A program made the translations under genes and the position numbers. The notes under the pieces were generated by a model, which did no database searches, was not told the DNA's origin, and saw only the letters and a program-made list of their open reading frames with translations. Shown here piece by piece: positions 41,501-51,961 of a stretch of DNA of 64,000 bases. The first letter of the stretch is position 1, and each line of letters starts with the position of its first letter. Source of the stretch: Sycobia sp. Sy_11 (taxonomy: Eukaryota; Arthropoda; Insecta; Hymenoptera; Epichrysomallidae); the NCBI GenBank assembly GCA_018907035.1, contig JACCIC010000273.1:455501-519500 (forward strand). Reading direction: 5' to 3'.

Positions 41501-43203
41501 TGGTTACTTCAAAATATTATTGGAAAAAAGAAAATTCAAACTTGTCGAACTGATACATTTTTAAAAAATTTTTTGAAAGAATGGGATCGGACGTAATTAA
41601 ATTTCAGAAGACCATCTTTTGAATGAAAAATTTCTTCAAAGTTTGACGTTGCCCGCATAGTTATAAAAAAATCTTTTTAACTTAATAATAATAAAAGATT
41701 TAGCCTTGATGAGGCTTCAACGAGTTACGCTGAATATAAAAGCAAAAGATACCATATTATGCGCATTAAATAATAATCCGTCGATTTGGAAAAAAAAAAG
41801 AAGAACGTATAAATCTGTGAACTGGATTTTGGAGAAAGAAAGGATCGAAATATCTACGAAATTCATGAGAAATATATACGAGCACGAAGAATGAAATTCT
41901 TGTTAATCTTAGTAATTTTTAAAATATGAAAATTCCTAAGATCTACAATGTTGCGCGATGCTTATTTCTCTTTTGGAAAACAATATCATTCTTTTTATTT
42001 TAATATGTTTGAAACTTAATGTGGTAGTAATCACGTCTAGACAATGACATTGCAACTCTTTAAAGGACATATATAGTGTCAATATTAAAACATTTTACGG
42101 TCTATTGATCTTTAATACAAATCATCTGTTAAGTCGCATTGTAAGATGAATGGATCAAATTGTGCGTTTCATCGGTTCAACATATTTATTACGCAAGCAA
42201 AGCAAACGCGAAAAAATAATATTAATATACGATTGACTTTGAAAAAACTATTAGGATTTCATCAATATCGCTTATGGACTTGATGAATAACGAATGCAGC
42301 CATTGAAATGAATTTTTTAACATTAAAAAATTCATTATTAAAATACGCGAAAAGAATGGTTAGAGATGAAAAGATGAAATTCAGATTATATTTAAAATTT
42401 TACCATTAGCCAATAATCATAGCCATTATTTGACGATTTTTCGAGAAAAAAAATACACCAGGCAATTCTTGATCTGCAAGTCCTTTCAATTTAAAATCCT
42501 TTTATAGAAAATTACTTTAAAATGCCATGAAACTTTATAATTAACTAACTGTGAGTAAAGGAGAAAATTGATTTTAAGATGGCTATTATTTTTCTTAAGG
42601 TACTGATGGTGGTTCATCGATTTTTTTAATAAGCACTTTGGGTGGAGGGGCACTTACTATACTTCGCGACAGAATTAATATATTAATTTCGCTATTTCTA
42701 TCCCGTACTAATTAAAATTTTTTTTATTTTTAACGAATGGAAGGAACGATTTGAAAATTGATCGACTACTCGCTAAGCACTTGGTGAACCGTATTAAAAT
42801 GTTAATAATGCAAAGGTGAAAAATAAAATTTGTGAAATTATTTTGGTTAAAATTACGATTTTGATCTCTGTCTTCATAGGTTATTATATACATAGATTAC
42901 TTCATAACGGTAGAGTATCTTTTTTAAATTCCGGAAAAAACGTAAAAGTAGGTATTCGTAAAATATATATAACAATGGAAAGTAAAGGTGAACAAAAAAA
43001 GGACAAGGTACTTGGTGCATTCGTACCTCAAAATAAGTTAAAACAAATATATTTGTGCTTATAATATGCGCATATTTATTCCTTCCGCTCTATGTCTATG
43101 TATATATCTATGTAGTAATAAGCTTTGCCCTCGCGCGCTTCTCCGCGATGCGTTCAATAGGAAGAAAACCAGCGGAGCGTCGCCGAAAGCTTGCTCGTCC
43201 GTG

Positions 43204-43259
<56 letters not shown>

Positions 43260-43264
43260 TATCA

Positions 43265-43307
<43 letters not shown>

Positions 43308-43505
43308 TATATGTGAACTTTAATTTACGCGCACACACACACACACCTGCACGCTGAGATTCCTGTCGGGCACCTGACCGCTCTTCAGCACGTAGGCGAG
43401 TATGTCCTTGGTGCTCGAGCCCCTGCGCTCGGCGAGCTTCGCTATCGCGTTCATCACGCGCTCGACGAATTTCGACTTGGCCGCTGCGCCCGCTTTACGC
43501 TCCAT
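35308..43505 (-). CDS. Linker histone H1-like gene with three coding exons
   Basis: Minus-strand exons 43505-43347, 40189-39844 and 35450-35308 give 215 residues from MERKAGAAAK. Residues about 10-80 form the H15/GH5 winged helix: FVERVMNAIAKLAERRGSST, then ILAYVLKS, then VRRALKQAVSEGLIRLRGGR across the first junction. The rest is a disordered basic tail rich in Lys, Ala, Pro and Thr, with a seven-Thr run, PKPKK, KRKGKSK and an eight-Gly run, ending at TAG. The length is normal for H1. Such proteins bind linker DNA at the nucleosome dyad and compact chromatin. Splice phases agree (0, then 1). Most replication-dependent H1 genes have no introns, so this is probably a replacement-type or germline variant. 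That is inferred from gene structure only. I see no typical histone 3' stem-loop just after the stop. Confidence 0.85.
35503..35549. repeat. (TA)n microsatellite
   Basis: TA run of 47 bases in linker histone intron 2, about 50 bases upstream (transcript sense) of the exon 3 acceptor. Confidence 0.95.
35822..36144. mobile_element. Inverted-terminus element, family A copy 1 (in linker histone intron 2)
   Basis: The left end contains TTTTTATCGGTCTTACAG and CTTTATA; the right end carries the inverted counterpart (CTATGACCGATAAAAATA). The interior has a near-palindrome, GAACCGCAGCGGTTC, and CAGTCAGGTTATC. Homologous sequence occurs at 49.3 kb and 56.7 kb. There is no ORF. It is probably a non-autonomous DNA element. 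Confidence 0.55.
39844..40189 (-). CDS. Linker histone exon 2 (end of winged helix and basic tail)
   Basis: Encodes 115 residues. The acceptor has a good pyrimidine tract (ctcttcctctttcac) ending GACAG. The donor is GTAAGT after one base of a codon. A second donor, GTAAGC, lies exactly 30 bases upstream in the same phase. The high GC and repeated ACG codons (poly-Thr) stand out against the AT-rich introns. Confidence 0.88.
40797..40870 (-). repeat. tRNA-like sequence (tRNA-Thr(AGT)-like; SINE head or tRNA pseudogene)
   Basis: On the minus strand there is a perfect D stem (GCTC/GAGC) within an A-box-like TGGCTCGATCGCTAGAGCG. A CTAGTAA anticodon loop (AGT) follows, then a B box GAGTTCAAATCC. 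The acceptor stem and anticodon stem do not pair, so it is not a working tRNA. It lies in intron 1 of the linker histone gene, in the same orientation. A tRNA-derived SINE is likely; no tail or second copy was found. Confidence 0.5.
43208..43346. repeat. TA, TA and CA arrays abutting the linker histone exon 1 donor
   Basis: TA at 43208-43255, TA with one slip at 43267-43312, and CA at about 43330-43346. The CA run is the (GT)n that begins intron 1 on the minus strand. Confidence 0.9.
43347..43505 (-). CDS. Linker histone exon 1 (first half of the winged helix)
   Basis: Encodes 53 residues ending NLSVQ. The ATG follows the acceptor-like sequence ACACAG-A, so an upstream exon is likely, either 5' UTR or a short N-terminal tail. 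The donor is the first GT of a (GT)n run, and the next exon continues the same frame with VRRALKQAV. TA arrays flank the exon on both sides. Confidence 0.85.
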
Positions 43506-43521
43506 TCTGTGTCTATGTATT

Positions 43522-43523
<2 letters not shown>

Positions 43524-43576
<53 letters not shown>
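43524..43576. repeat. (TA)n microsatellite just upstream of linker histone exon 1
   Basis: TA run of 53 bases ending 19 bases from the ATG on the minus strand. Confidence 0.95.
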
Positions 43577-43578
<2 letters not shown>

Positions 43579-44133
43579 ACACTAATAGTCACCCGAGCTT
43601 CGGGGCCCCCGGCTTCTTTCCGCTTCCCCTGATGCTGATCAGCTGGCCAGTAAGTATATACAGATTAGCCCCGGGGTCGGTCGGGGCCTACAGAAAGGAT
43701 GTCCGATACGCTGCGGCGATCGATAATCCCACGTATGACGTTCTATGTATTATCGATGTTGATAAGTTCGACGCTATTGGCAGAGATGAATATAAGTATA
43801 TAGATATGGTTAACATGCACTTATAGAAGAGTTTTAAATCTCGGCAAAGTAAGACATGTCTATAACGTTTAATTCTTAGATTAAAAAGCGATAATATATC
43901 ATGATTTTATACCTATATAATGAGTGTTGACGTTCACTTTAGAATTTTGTGTATTTCAGACGTATTGATATATATATATATAACAGAAAACTCGGGCCGT
44001 TTCGTAAATACAAGTTAAAAGTCTTCTATTTACATTTCTCGAAATAACACAAATTCGTTAGTAAAAAGTTAAGTTTGTCAAGAAAAATAGTAAACTTTTA
44101 ACGAAGTCTGTGGGTATGATAAATACAAGAACC

Positions 44134-44195
44134 GAGAGAGAAAGAAAGAGAGAAAGAGGGAGAGAGAGAGAGAGAGAGAGAGTGAGAGAGAGAGA
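44134..44195. repeat. (GA)n microsatellite, imperfect
   Basis: GA-rich run with AAAG and GTGAG interruptions. Confidence 0.9.
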
Positions 44196-46482
44196 AATAC
44201 TCGCCCTTATAAGGACATCTACCATAATGGTATTCCGAAAAAAGTCGTAGAAAGTGCAAACGAATGCAACGGCGGACGTATTAAGGACGCTTGTTTCGAG
44301 CTCGCTTAGTCATTCGAGCTCTAAAATGCTTATTTAGAAAGCGCATTACGGAAAATACATTAAAAAAAGACGTGAAAAACCTTTTTTAACTTTATTTTTT
44401 AGTATCTGTTAAAACAACTGTAATATATGATATTTTGACAAATTGTTAATTGATTAAAACAAAAGGTTATTAAAAATTTTATATTATAATTAAGACATCC
44501 ATAGGGTATCTAAACTTGAGTCAGTTAATGAGATCACTATGAGATAGAAATCGTTCAGAAACATTTTCCTCGCGGTATTAATTAATTTATTTTAATAATA
44601 TATAAGCTTAAAGAACAAATACAAAGAACAAAGAAGCAAATACAATAGATTATATTCCATTTTCACACCGATGACTGATGCTATTTGCATGCTCAAATTA
44701 AAACACTTTTAAAGTTTCCACAGATATTCTTTACGAAACGTTATCAAATTTTGCGTATCGATATATTTGGATCAATGTCTATCAATCGACTTTTTCACCC
44801 AAAAAGCTACATATGATTATTTGCCTTAGGCTTAATCGCGTGCCTTAGGGTTCATACGTATTTCAATTTTCGTGATATTTTCTGTTTGAGAGTTTCAAAT
44901 AAAGTTGAAAAAATAATCTTGGCTGTCTTAATCGAAATTGTCGCGAAGTACACGTTCATGGGACAACCAATTCTTAATCATGGGCTAAAAATACATTGAT
45001 TCTATAGAAAAATGAAGCATCGTACGTTTATTTTAATCCATTGGATCTTTCTTTCATAAATTTTATATTCCAAGTTTTCATAGTTTTTAATCTCTAGAAC
45101 TTTTTATTAAAAGTTACTGAGGCGCACTCTTTCGAGTTATTAAATAAATTATTTTGGTAGTCGAAGAATAATAAAATAAATAAACGAAGGATTTGAATGG
45201 CATATGTTTGCTATTGAGAACAATTTTGAAGGCTCAATAGGAAAGTTTTTGCATTTCACAAACAGAAGTTTGAAAGAGAAAAATACATTGTTGTTGCATG
45301 AGAAGAAATTTTAAAGCTGAAAAATCTTTAATGAGTGAAATAGTAGTGAAAATTTAGAATAAAAATTAATTAAAAATTAATTGAGCACAATATAAGATTA
45401 AAGGAACGGAAGCCCAATGGATTAAAATTACGATACAGTGTTCCGGCTTTTTATATACGACGTTATTCTTCTAATATACACGTATTCATTTATCTCCGGA
45501 AAATTTAGAAGCATCGTCTTGCTAATAATTTAAAAAAAAAAAAAAAACATTCAAGGGTTATAACTATATGCCCTGTCGACCCTGTACTAAAGCAATTGAT
45601 ACAATCCCTTACTTGTTGTTCGCCCTTTACTCAGCCGCTTCGCCGTACAAACTATACACCTTTCTCCGCCTTTCTTCCCCGGGCTGTTTCTCAACTTCCT
45701 TCGCCCTCTAATTTTCCTCCATTTGGCTGCTCCGTCAATCGCCAACGAGCTCAGCGCTCTGTAATAATATCAAAATGATTCGGGGCACGAAAATTCCTTG
45801 ATTTAAATTGTTCAATAATAAATTTTCAGAGCTGCCCGCTTTATTAGCCGTAATTAGGTGTCGTTGTTAAGATCATGATTTCGCGCTTAATTAAGTTGTA
45901 AGTGTAAAGGCTCTTGAAAATATAAAACAATATGTTGAAGAAATATATTAACGGACGTGTCAATCTAATTCGGTAGAAAAATTATCTTTTGTCCAAACAA
46001 TGGCTTTCTTTTTACGTTTCTTGCAGTTTCTTACGAATAATTCCAATTTAAGAAGAATGACAAAAGCTTTTCTCGAACTGTTGCATTTTCATTAAAAATA
46101 AAAAACGTTTTAATTTGCCAAAAATTGATATTTCTCCGAAAAGAGATGGTTCTTTCGACTTAATTTTTCTTTTATTCAGATGCAGGCTAGTTTTGTGTTA
46201 AAATTATTATAATTATTAATATCAGGATCAGAAAAGCTACGGTAGATCTCTGCTTAAAACTTTACGAAATTCTGTGAAACATTGATTAGTGCAGCCACCG
46301 CGCTTCTTATATTTTAAAGGAAAATTAGAAGATTTGAAAGCAAAAACTTTGTCAGGTGGTAGTGCGCGACTCATTTAAAGCGAACTGGCTTCTTACTGAA
46401 AAGTTAATTTTAATTTTTCAATTCGGCGAATTTCGTACAGAACCCCGCGAGTCCACGCAGCCAAAAGGGATCCTTGGTATAC

Positions 46483-46486
<4 letters not shown>

Positions 46487-46527
<41 letters not shown>

Positions 46528-47334
46528 CAGAAGCCACTCATATTAAAAGTCAAACCCCCACCCCCAAGGGCGACTCTCTTGTCAGCACGTTTCAGTCCCG
46601 TTCTCGAGAGTACACAGCTCTGATATTTTTCCACCCCATCTTCACCATTTCACCACGCACACCGGACACTCGGACTTGGCGGACGCGCGCGTGCGACATG
46701 GGTGTATATAAACTTGCGGCACCGAGATAGGGAACGAGAGAGAGAGAGAGAGAGAGATAGAAAGAGAATAAGGAGGGGAGATGGATAGTGTCAGAGTCGA
46801 AGCTCAACGTGGTTTAGCACTATATATATATGTATATATAAACAGAGAGTGAGAGAGAGAGAGAGAATGAGAGAGCAATGAAGAGGGAGTCAGAGTCGCA
46901 CTATATAGGAAAACGGAAGTTAGCACGCGCTTATCACTCCGGCGCTCTTTGCTCTTTTCTCCGACCTCTTGCCATACACCAATGCTGAACCTGAGGATGG
47001 GGAAGCTCCCCCTCCCCCTTCCAACCTTTCTCTCTCTCTCTCTCTGTGTATAACCGCCAGCGACTCTCGAAATCCCCGCGGGGCGAGGGGGAGGCGGGTA
47101 AAGTAAACCTCACGGCGCGCTGATTTCGAGAACCGCCACTCCAGCTAGAACGTTGCCCGTGCCGTCGTCGCTCTGATTTTCGGGAGATCCTACCCCTCCC
47201 CCGTTTCAAACGTTCGCCCCCCCCCCACGCTGCGGCTGGTAATTGCTCGGGCTTTGATAAAAAGAAGTCCAGAGGGGCGTGGGGAGGTTGCCGGATTTTC
47301 GCGCCCCTTTGACGCGGTCTCCGAATAACTTTAT

Positions 47335-47383
<49 letters not shown>
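46487..47383. repeat. Microsatellite cluster in a GC-rich patch
   Basis: AT at 46487-46523, GA at about 46736-46757, GA near 46843-46866, CT near 47029-47045 and TA at 47338-47383. The GC-rich DNA around them (about 46560-47780) shows no recognisable coding exon. It could hold the promoter of the minus-strand histone gene, but only position suggests this. Confidence 0.8.
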
Positions 47384-47388
<5 letters not shown>

Positions 47389-49332
47389 CGATTTTCCCCC
47401 TTACTGTTAGTACACTCGTATACACAGCGCGGGCGCACGTGGAGTTACACAAGCTTCGCACTGACGTGCTACGCGTACGTTGGCGACGAGTACGCGCTCT
47501 AGGCGCGCTTCTTTATTCGCGGCTGCATCGGACGATTTATGAATTTTACCCGCCTTTCTTTTCTCTTCGCTGATTTAGCTCGCGGGCCGCGTTACCGAGA
47601 TCGAGGGTCGCGATCGAGCTCCCCGGGAACGATGTATGCCGTTGGTCGTTTCATTCCTCGGCGCAGGTCTCATTCCGGCCGAGCTACGGACGCGGGGTTA
47701 GGATCGCCCGGCCGCACTTTCGATGATATTTCACGATTTCTCGCACTCATTGAGCACACAGTAGTCGCGCGTCGTTGTTGGATAATATTTACAGAGTGAA
47801 AAAGTCATGCTTATACGGCTTTACAATTTATAAACAATTATTGCATAATTACGAGCATACGAACGATGAGTGGACGCCGGGGAAGATAATTTTTCAGGTT
47901 AGCCGGGTTTTTTTTTTTTTGGATTTTCATGCAAGAACAGCGTAAATTTTGCTCGTCTTATTGACTACATCTTCGATAGAAAGAATTGTACTTTACTTAA
48001 ACGATTTTAATGACTCACTTCAATTAATTTTCGTTAAGCAAAATTAACGAAAGCTTGTTTGTTTGATTTTATAAATGTTTATTTATTTTTTGTGTAAACT
48101 GTCAAATATTTTTGAATTGTTCCTTTCTTGTTCCTTTGAGATATTATTATAAACTTATGATTTTTTATCAATATACCACTTTTTATTATCATATTGAGAT
48201 TTTCGCAACGCCAGATAGTTAAAATTAAATAACAAGCTTAAATAAATTTATTTGATTTATACAGAGATAAGTATCTATAAAGAATTAAGATTAATAATGC
48301 TTTAAAGGTATTTTTTTTCTCACCAGCACTTCGCTGTAAAATGATTATTTAACTTTCAAAGCAATTATTCATTATTAGATCATAAATATAATTCTGAATT
48401 AAAATAAACTTTTTTTAAAATTTATTGTTTCGAAAGTCGAGCTTGCTAGTTACTAAAGCGAATTGCTTGTGCCCTATATTTTTAAAAGTGAATACACGAG
48501 TAGGAGAGTAGGAGCAGCTAAAATTTTTTCTATTTATACGCCTTTAAAATAGCAGAAATATAAATCAAAATATCACCCTCAAATCTTTATTACGTTATCT
48601 AACAAAAGTTTAATAGTTTGCTGCATACGAAAGATATATATTCATTTTTCCGACTACTCGTGGTTTATTTATTGCACAATTTATGTATTGATCTTGTTCT
48701 TTTTTTTTGAACACAGAATATCCAAAGTGGCTGTGAATAAATTCCTTTTTTTGACATTCCTCTTAAGTCCAATGAATAATGAACCGCATCTATTAAATCC
48801 GTTAAAATTTCTAAAGGCATAATTTCTCAAAAAAATTCCATCTAGTCACGATTTCCAAAATTAATATTCCGACAAAAGAAATGCTTAATATATATTTCAA
48901 TATAATTCAGTATTTTTCAAGAATAGTATAACCAAAATGCTTGTTTCCATTGTTCGTCCTCTATAGTTTCCTTATCTGTCATTCTGAGACAAGAATAAAT
49001 ATTTTTTTCATAATTCAGCGTGAATCATCAAATAATTTGATCTTTAGAATAATTCAAGAAAATTTTAACTTTAGCAGTTTTCTGGTTAGGTCTTTGGAAA
49101 TTCTCCAGGAAATCCTAATAATTAATCACAAATATAAAATTTTTGCAGCTTTCTTTTTTAAATAGCTATCATTTGAGGAAAATATCCGATAAGAATATGG
49201 CAAGAGTGATTTATTTGATTCTACATAATTGACCTGTTCTTCCGGTTTAGCTAATCTAATTCGATTAATTAGACCAAATAATTGAAGGCGTTAGTACAAC
49301 AACATTTTATTGATTATATCAGAAATGATTTT

Positions 49333-49650
49333 ATTAATTTAATTTAATAAATATTTTTTATCGGTCTTACAGTCTTTATATTCTAATATATTATACTAAA
49401 ATAATGACCGTCAGGCTGTCCTTGTTTATAGTCACTCCCGAAGAATCTGAAATAGAACTACTATAAATACACTAAAATTAGATTAGAAATTAAAAATAAT
49501 AAAAATAACAGTAATAATAAAATACAAATAACAAAAATAATAAACTATATTCTATGTTAGCAAATGACAACTTGACTGACCCTATCACCTTGAACCGCTA
49601 CGGTTCATCTTGAAGGACTAAACTATTTATTCATTTCTTTCGACGATTGT
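49333..49650. mobile_element. Inverted-terminus element, family A copy 2, one end degraded
   Basis: The start shares TATCGGTCTTACAGTCTTTA with the copy at 35.8 kb. The end (49560-49635) is the inverted form of that copy's interior, including GAACCGCTACGGTTC and AAACTATTTAT. The outer right terminus is not recognisable, so it is truncated or diverged there. Confidence 0.5.
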
Positions 49651-50845
49651 TAAATTACAATTAAGAGATAACAGTTATACTTCAATTAAATAAAATTGAG
49701 CAATATGGATATTTTAAAAATTAATTAATAGCAAGAACCTTTTTTTTTGCTCAATGGATTTGTGATGACATGAAGTCGTTTGCATTCCAATATGAGTACC
49801 GCTAGCTTTCATATAAAAATTTTGTACTGCTTTCGTATTTATTTTGCATTCTATCTTTGAAATCAAAAGAAATTCGACGAAAATGTTCCAATAAAAGTCG
49901 CATATTAGATGTAAAGTTCGCATATTCGAATTCTTCAAACATTATTATAACCATCGTAACCTGATAATGAAAGTAAAAAATACATTTCTTAGAATTATTA
50001 ATTTACTTTAAGAAAGTGTTTGAGGTATAAATTTTGATAAAAATAATTTCAAAGTATGCTAAATAATCTTCCAATTCGGGATTGTTGATTTGATCATTTT
50101 TAAAAATTATATTTTACAACTAAGAAAATGAAGTATTTTAATTTTAAATGTTCCTTATTTTAGGAAAATAAATATTCTCTGTTTATATATGTACATATAT
50201 TTAACATCATCCTACATGCAGTTGGTACAAACTTTCTAATTTTTAAATTTTGATGAGTAACCAAAATATGTATTCGTTTTACAAGTTAATGTATTTTACC
50301 ACAAAATAAAAAAATTATTGGTCGCAAAAGAAAATACAATGAAGATTTATTATTTTTTCAATAATTGCACCACTCGATTAATCCTATTTTTTTCTAAATT
50401 CGAAAAAGGAAAGATCCTTTACATAAAACAGATATAAGGTAAATTATTTAATATTAAAAAGAATAATTAATTTAATTAATAACTAAACATGGTAGTTATA
50501 AATGTAAGAAGTTAAAATAAAATGTATAATAAAAATATAAACGTATATATGTTGCGTGAGGGATAATGGCAGCGTCACGTTATTTGAATACTACTAAATA
50601 TAGGAAATGTAGACATAGTGCGCTCGCCATAGTCTCCTATACGTTATAGATTACCGGTTATAATAATAATATATTAGGAGTGTGAATAAGTCTTTCCCGT
50701 TTTTTGTAAGAGATGGCGCCACCAATACTGTGCGAGTATTCAATGGTTACATATGTCATAATCAAAGCTTATTCATATGTCAACAATTCCATACTAACAC
50801 ATTACTTAAAATTTTTTCGCATCTTAAATTTTTGATATCGTGAAA

Positions 50846-51883
50846 ATGTCGAAATTTGAGCCGAGTCGACGTCATTTGCGGGAAGTTTCACTTTATTGGT
50901 TCAATTTGAAGAAATCTGCTGCCGAGACGCATCGATTGCTTCAGGAGGCTTATGGAGAAGGTTGTGTCGATGATTCAAGTGTTCGCGGATGGTTTCGACG
51001 CTTCAAAAGCGGTGATTTCGACGTAGAAGACAAGGAGCGTTCCGGGCGGCCGCAAATCTTTCAAGATCGAGAATTGGCAACTTTGCTTGATGAAGATTCT
51101 TGTCAAACGCAAGAAGAGCTTGCTGAAGCATTGGGAGTTGACCGAACAACCATTTCCAAGCGTTTGAAAGCCATGGGAATGATCCAAAAGCAAGGAAATT
51201 GGGTGCCGTACGAACTGAAGCTGAGAGACGTGGAACGGCGTTTTTTCACTTGCGAACAGCTGCTTCAGCGACATAAAAGAAAGGGTTTTCTGCATCGTAT
51301 CGTGACTGGCGATGAAAAGTGGATACGTTACGATAATCCGAAGCGAAGAAAATCATGGGGACTACCCGGCCATGCATCATCATCGACGGCCAAGCCAAAT
51401 ATTCATGGCGCCAAGCTCATGCTCTGTATATGGTGGGACCAGCTAGGTGTGGTTTACTATGAGCTTCTGAAACCGAATGAAAGGATCACAGGCGAGGTCT
51501 ATCGACGACAATTGATGCGTTTGAGCCGCGCACTGCGAGAAAAACGGCCACAATACTCCGACAGGCACGACAAAGTTATTTTGCAACATGACAATGCTCG
51601 CCCACATGTTGCACCGCCGGTGAAAACATACTTAGAAATGCTCAAATGGGAAGTCCTACCCCACCCGCCGTATAGTCCAGACGTTGCTCCGTCTGATTAC
51701 CATCTCTTCAGATCGATGACGCATGGCCTGGCTGACCAGCACTTCCATTCCTACGAGGAAGCCAAAAAATGGGTGGATGACTGGATAGAGGCCAAACCGG
51801 TCGAATTTTTTCGCAACGGGATTCGTATGTTGCTAGAAAGATGGGAAAAAGTTGTAGCTAGCGATGGCCAATACTTTCAATAA
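50846..51883 (+). CDS. Mariner transposase, apparently intact
   Basis: 345 residues from the ATG at 50846; the frame is open a little further upstream, but only a GTG lies there. This is the same length as well-studied active mariner transposases. The N-terminal half has two helix-turn-helix regions that bind the inverted repeats, roughly residues 8-55 and 85-112, then WVPYEL, where the usual His of WVPHEL is Tyr. The RNase H-fold catalytic triad is complete: D156 in TGDEKW, D249 in HDNARPH and D284 in SDYHLF, with exactly 34 residues between the last two (D,D34D). The C-terminus ends SDGQYFQ, close to the mauritiana-type pattern. The protein cuts and reinserts the element at TA sites. Activity is plausible but untested; the Tyr in WVPYEL is the main doubt. 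Confidence 0.93.
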   Translation: MSKFEPSRRHLREVSLYWFNLKKSAAETHRLLQEAYGEGCVDDSSVRGWFRRFKSGDFDVEDKERSGRPQIFQDRELATLLDEDSCQTQEELAEALGVDRTTISKRLKAMGMIQKQGNWVPYELKLRDVERRFFTCEQLLQRHKRKGFLHRIVTGDEKWIRYDNPKRRKSWGLPGHASSSTAKPNIHGAKLMLCIWWDQLGVVYYELLKPNERITGEVYRRQLMRLSRALREKRPQYSDRHDKVILQHDNARPHVAPPVKTYLEMLKWEVLPHPPYSPDVAPSDYHLFRSMTHGLADQHFHSYEEAKKWVDDWIEAKPVEFFRNGIRMLLERWEKVVASDGQYFQ

Positions 51884-51906
51884 TTCATTTGTAACCATTT
51901 TTTCAC

Positions 51907-51912
51907 AATAAA
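51907..51912 (+). terminator. Polyadenylation signal of the mariner transposase
   Basis: AATAAA lies 23 bases after the stop codon and just inside the right inverted repeat, the usual place in mariner elements. Confidence 0.6.
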
Positions 51913-51961
51913 GGCTCAAAATTTGAAAAAAAACGGGAAAGACTTATTCACATACCTGATA

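Larger units (their letters stand above)
43650..50671. other. No gene seen between the linker histone and the mariner
   Basis: AT-rich apart from the GC-rich microsatellite cluster at 46.5-47.8 kb. Family A copy 2 lies near the right end. An upstream exon of the histone gene may be here but was not identified. Confidence 0.45.
50674..51959 (+). mobile_element. Full-length mariner (Tc1/mariner) element
   Basis: The inverted ends share TGTGAATAAGTCTTTCCCG and the following T run, about 30 bases with three differences. The left end starts TTAGG and the right end reads TCAGG on the complement. A TA dinucleotide flanks each end (50672-50673 and 51960-51961), the standard mariner target duplication. 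The 1286-base length is typical of mariner. It encloses one intact transposase gene and sits upstream of the GH1 gene. The near-identical ends and unbroken frame suggest a fairly recent insertion. Confidence 0.95.

Noticed and set aside
47539..47799. 86-codon frame
   Set aside because: Arg/Ser-rich in a CpG-rich patch, with no recognisable similarity or splice context.
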